22,228 nucleotides of DNA, taken from contig SBBU01000361.1 of NCBI GenBank assembly GCA_005239585.1, positions 1 to 22,228 of the forward strand, read 5' to 3'. Source of the stretch: Planctomycetaceae bacterium. Its GTDB lineage: Bacteria; Planctomycetota; MHYJ01; SBBU01. Below are positions 22,210 through 22,228 of this stretch, piece by piece. Both the position numbers and the translations under genes were made by a program. Position 1 is the stretch's first letter; each line of letters opens with the position of its first letter. The notes under the pieces are model-generated. The model was not told where the DNA came from and ran no database searches. It worked only from the letters and a program-made list of their open reading frames with translations.

Positions 22210-22228
22210 AGCGTATATTTTATGACGA

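Noticed and set aside
1..22228. CRISPR array, prophage, plasmid origin or transposase gene
   Set aside because: No regularly spaced direct repeats, phage structural genes, replication initiators or transposase motifs were seen on either strand.

Overview
The window reads as a moderately AT-rich bacterial chromosome segment, most plausibly from the Planctomycetota or a close PVC relative. This is inferred from gene style only: HEAT- and TPR-rich exported proteins, an ExbB with its own signal peptide followed by two ExbD proteins, a pseudopilin-like protein with a C-terminal His/Gly-rich 'GGN' motif, and PDZ proteases. No rRNA or other lineage marker is present.

Region 1 (1-1790): the 3' end of an AhpC/TSA-type redoxin, then xdhC, then a DUF6941-like gene on the minus strand. 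The two gaps beside xdhC hold the most unusual sequence here. Each carries a foldable element whose outer stem runs from TTAAC to GTTAA and encloses three hairpin arms (192-287 and 1178-1354). The elements share a left-arm pattern (TTAACnCnnnTTCCGT), lie in the same orientation, and differ at outer-stem positions by changes that mostly keep pairing. They look like two members of one family: a structured RNA, a MITE-like repeat or an attC-like site.

Region 2 (1785-3572): a HEAT/TPR lipoprotein whose stop lies 2 nt from the convergent rluD stop.

Region 3 (11640 down to 3575, minus strand): one tightly packed gene string, EF-G-like GTPase, pilT, a stand-alone MshEN/GspE-N protein, trpD, trpF, trpB, trpA, rluD. 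Most junctions overlap or are separated by a few bases. A good promoter precedes the EF-G-like gene. trpE, trpG and trpC are absent from the window. TrpF is divergent in its phosphate-binding loops.

Region 4 (11641-13945, plus strand): a YfmF-like inactive M16 peptidase homologue preceded by alternative hairpins, then a membrane-anchored pseudopilin-like protein with a PDZ domain inserted in its middle.

Region 5 (22228 down to 14097, minus strand): a 1319-residue TPR protein ending in about six small beta-rich repeats, a 393-residue TPR protein carrying one such repeat at its N-terminus, ExbB, ExbD, a second longer ExbD, then a separately promoted PDZ-trypsin protease. The first five form a compact operon that suggests a proton-motive-force-driven envelope machine with dedicated periplasmic scaffolds. 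The protease PDZ and the PDZ in the pseudopilin-like protein are close relatives, tying regions 4 and 5 together.

Several promoters lie so close to their start codons (xdhC, the HEAT lipoprotein, the EF-G-like gene) that the mRNAs should be leaderless or nearly so, matching the lack of Shine-Dalgarno sequences there; genes inside operons often have good ones.
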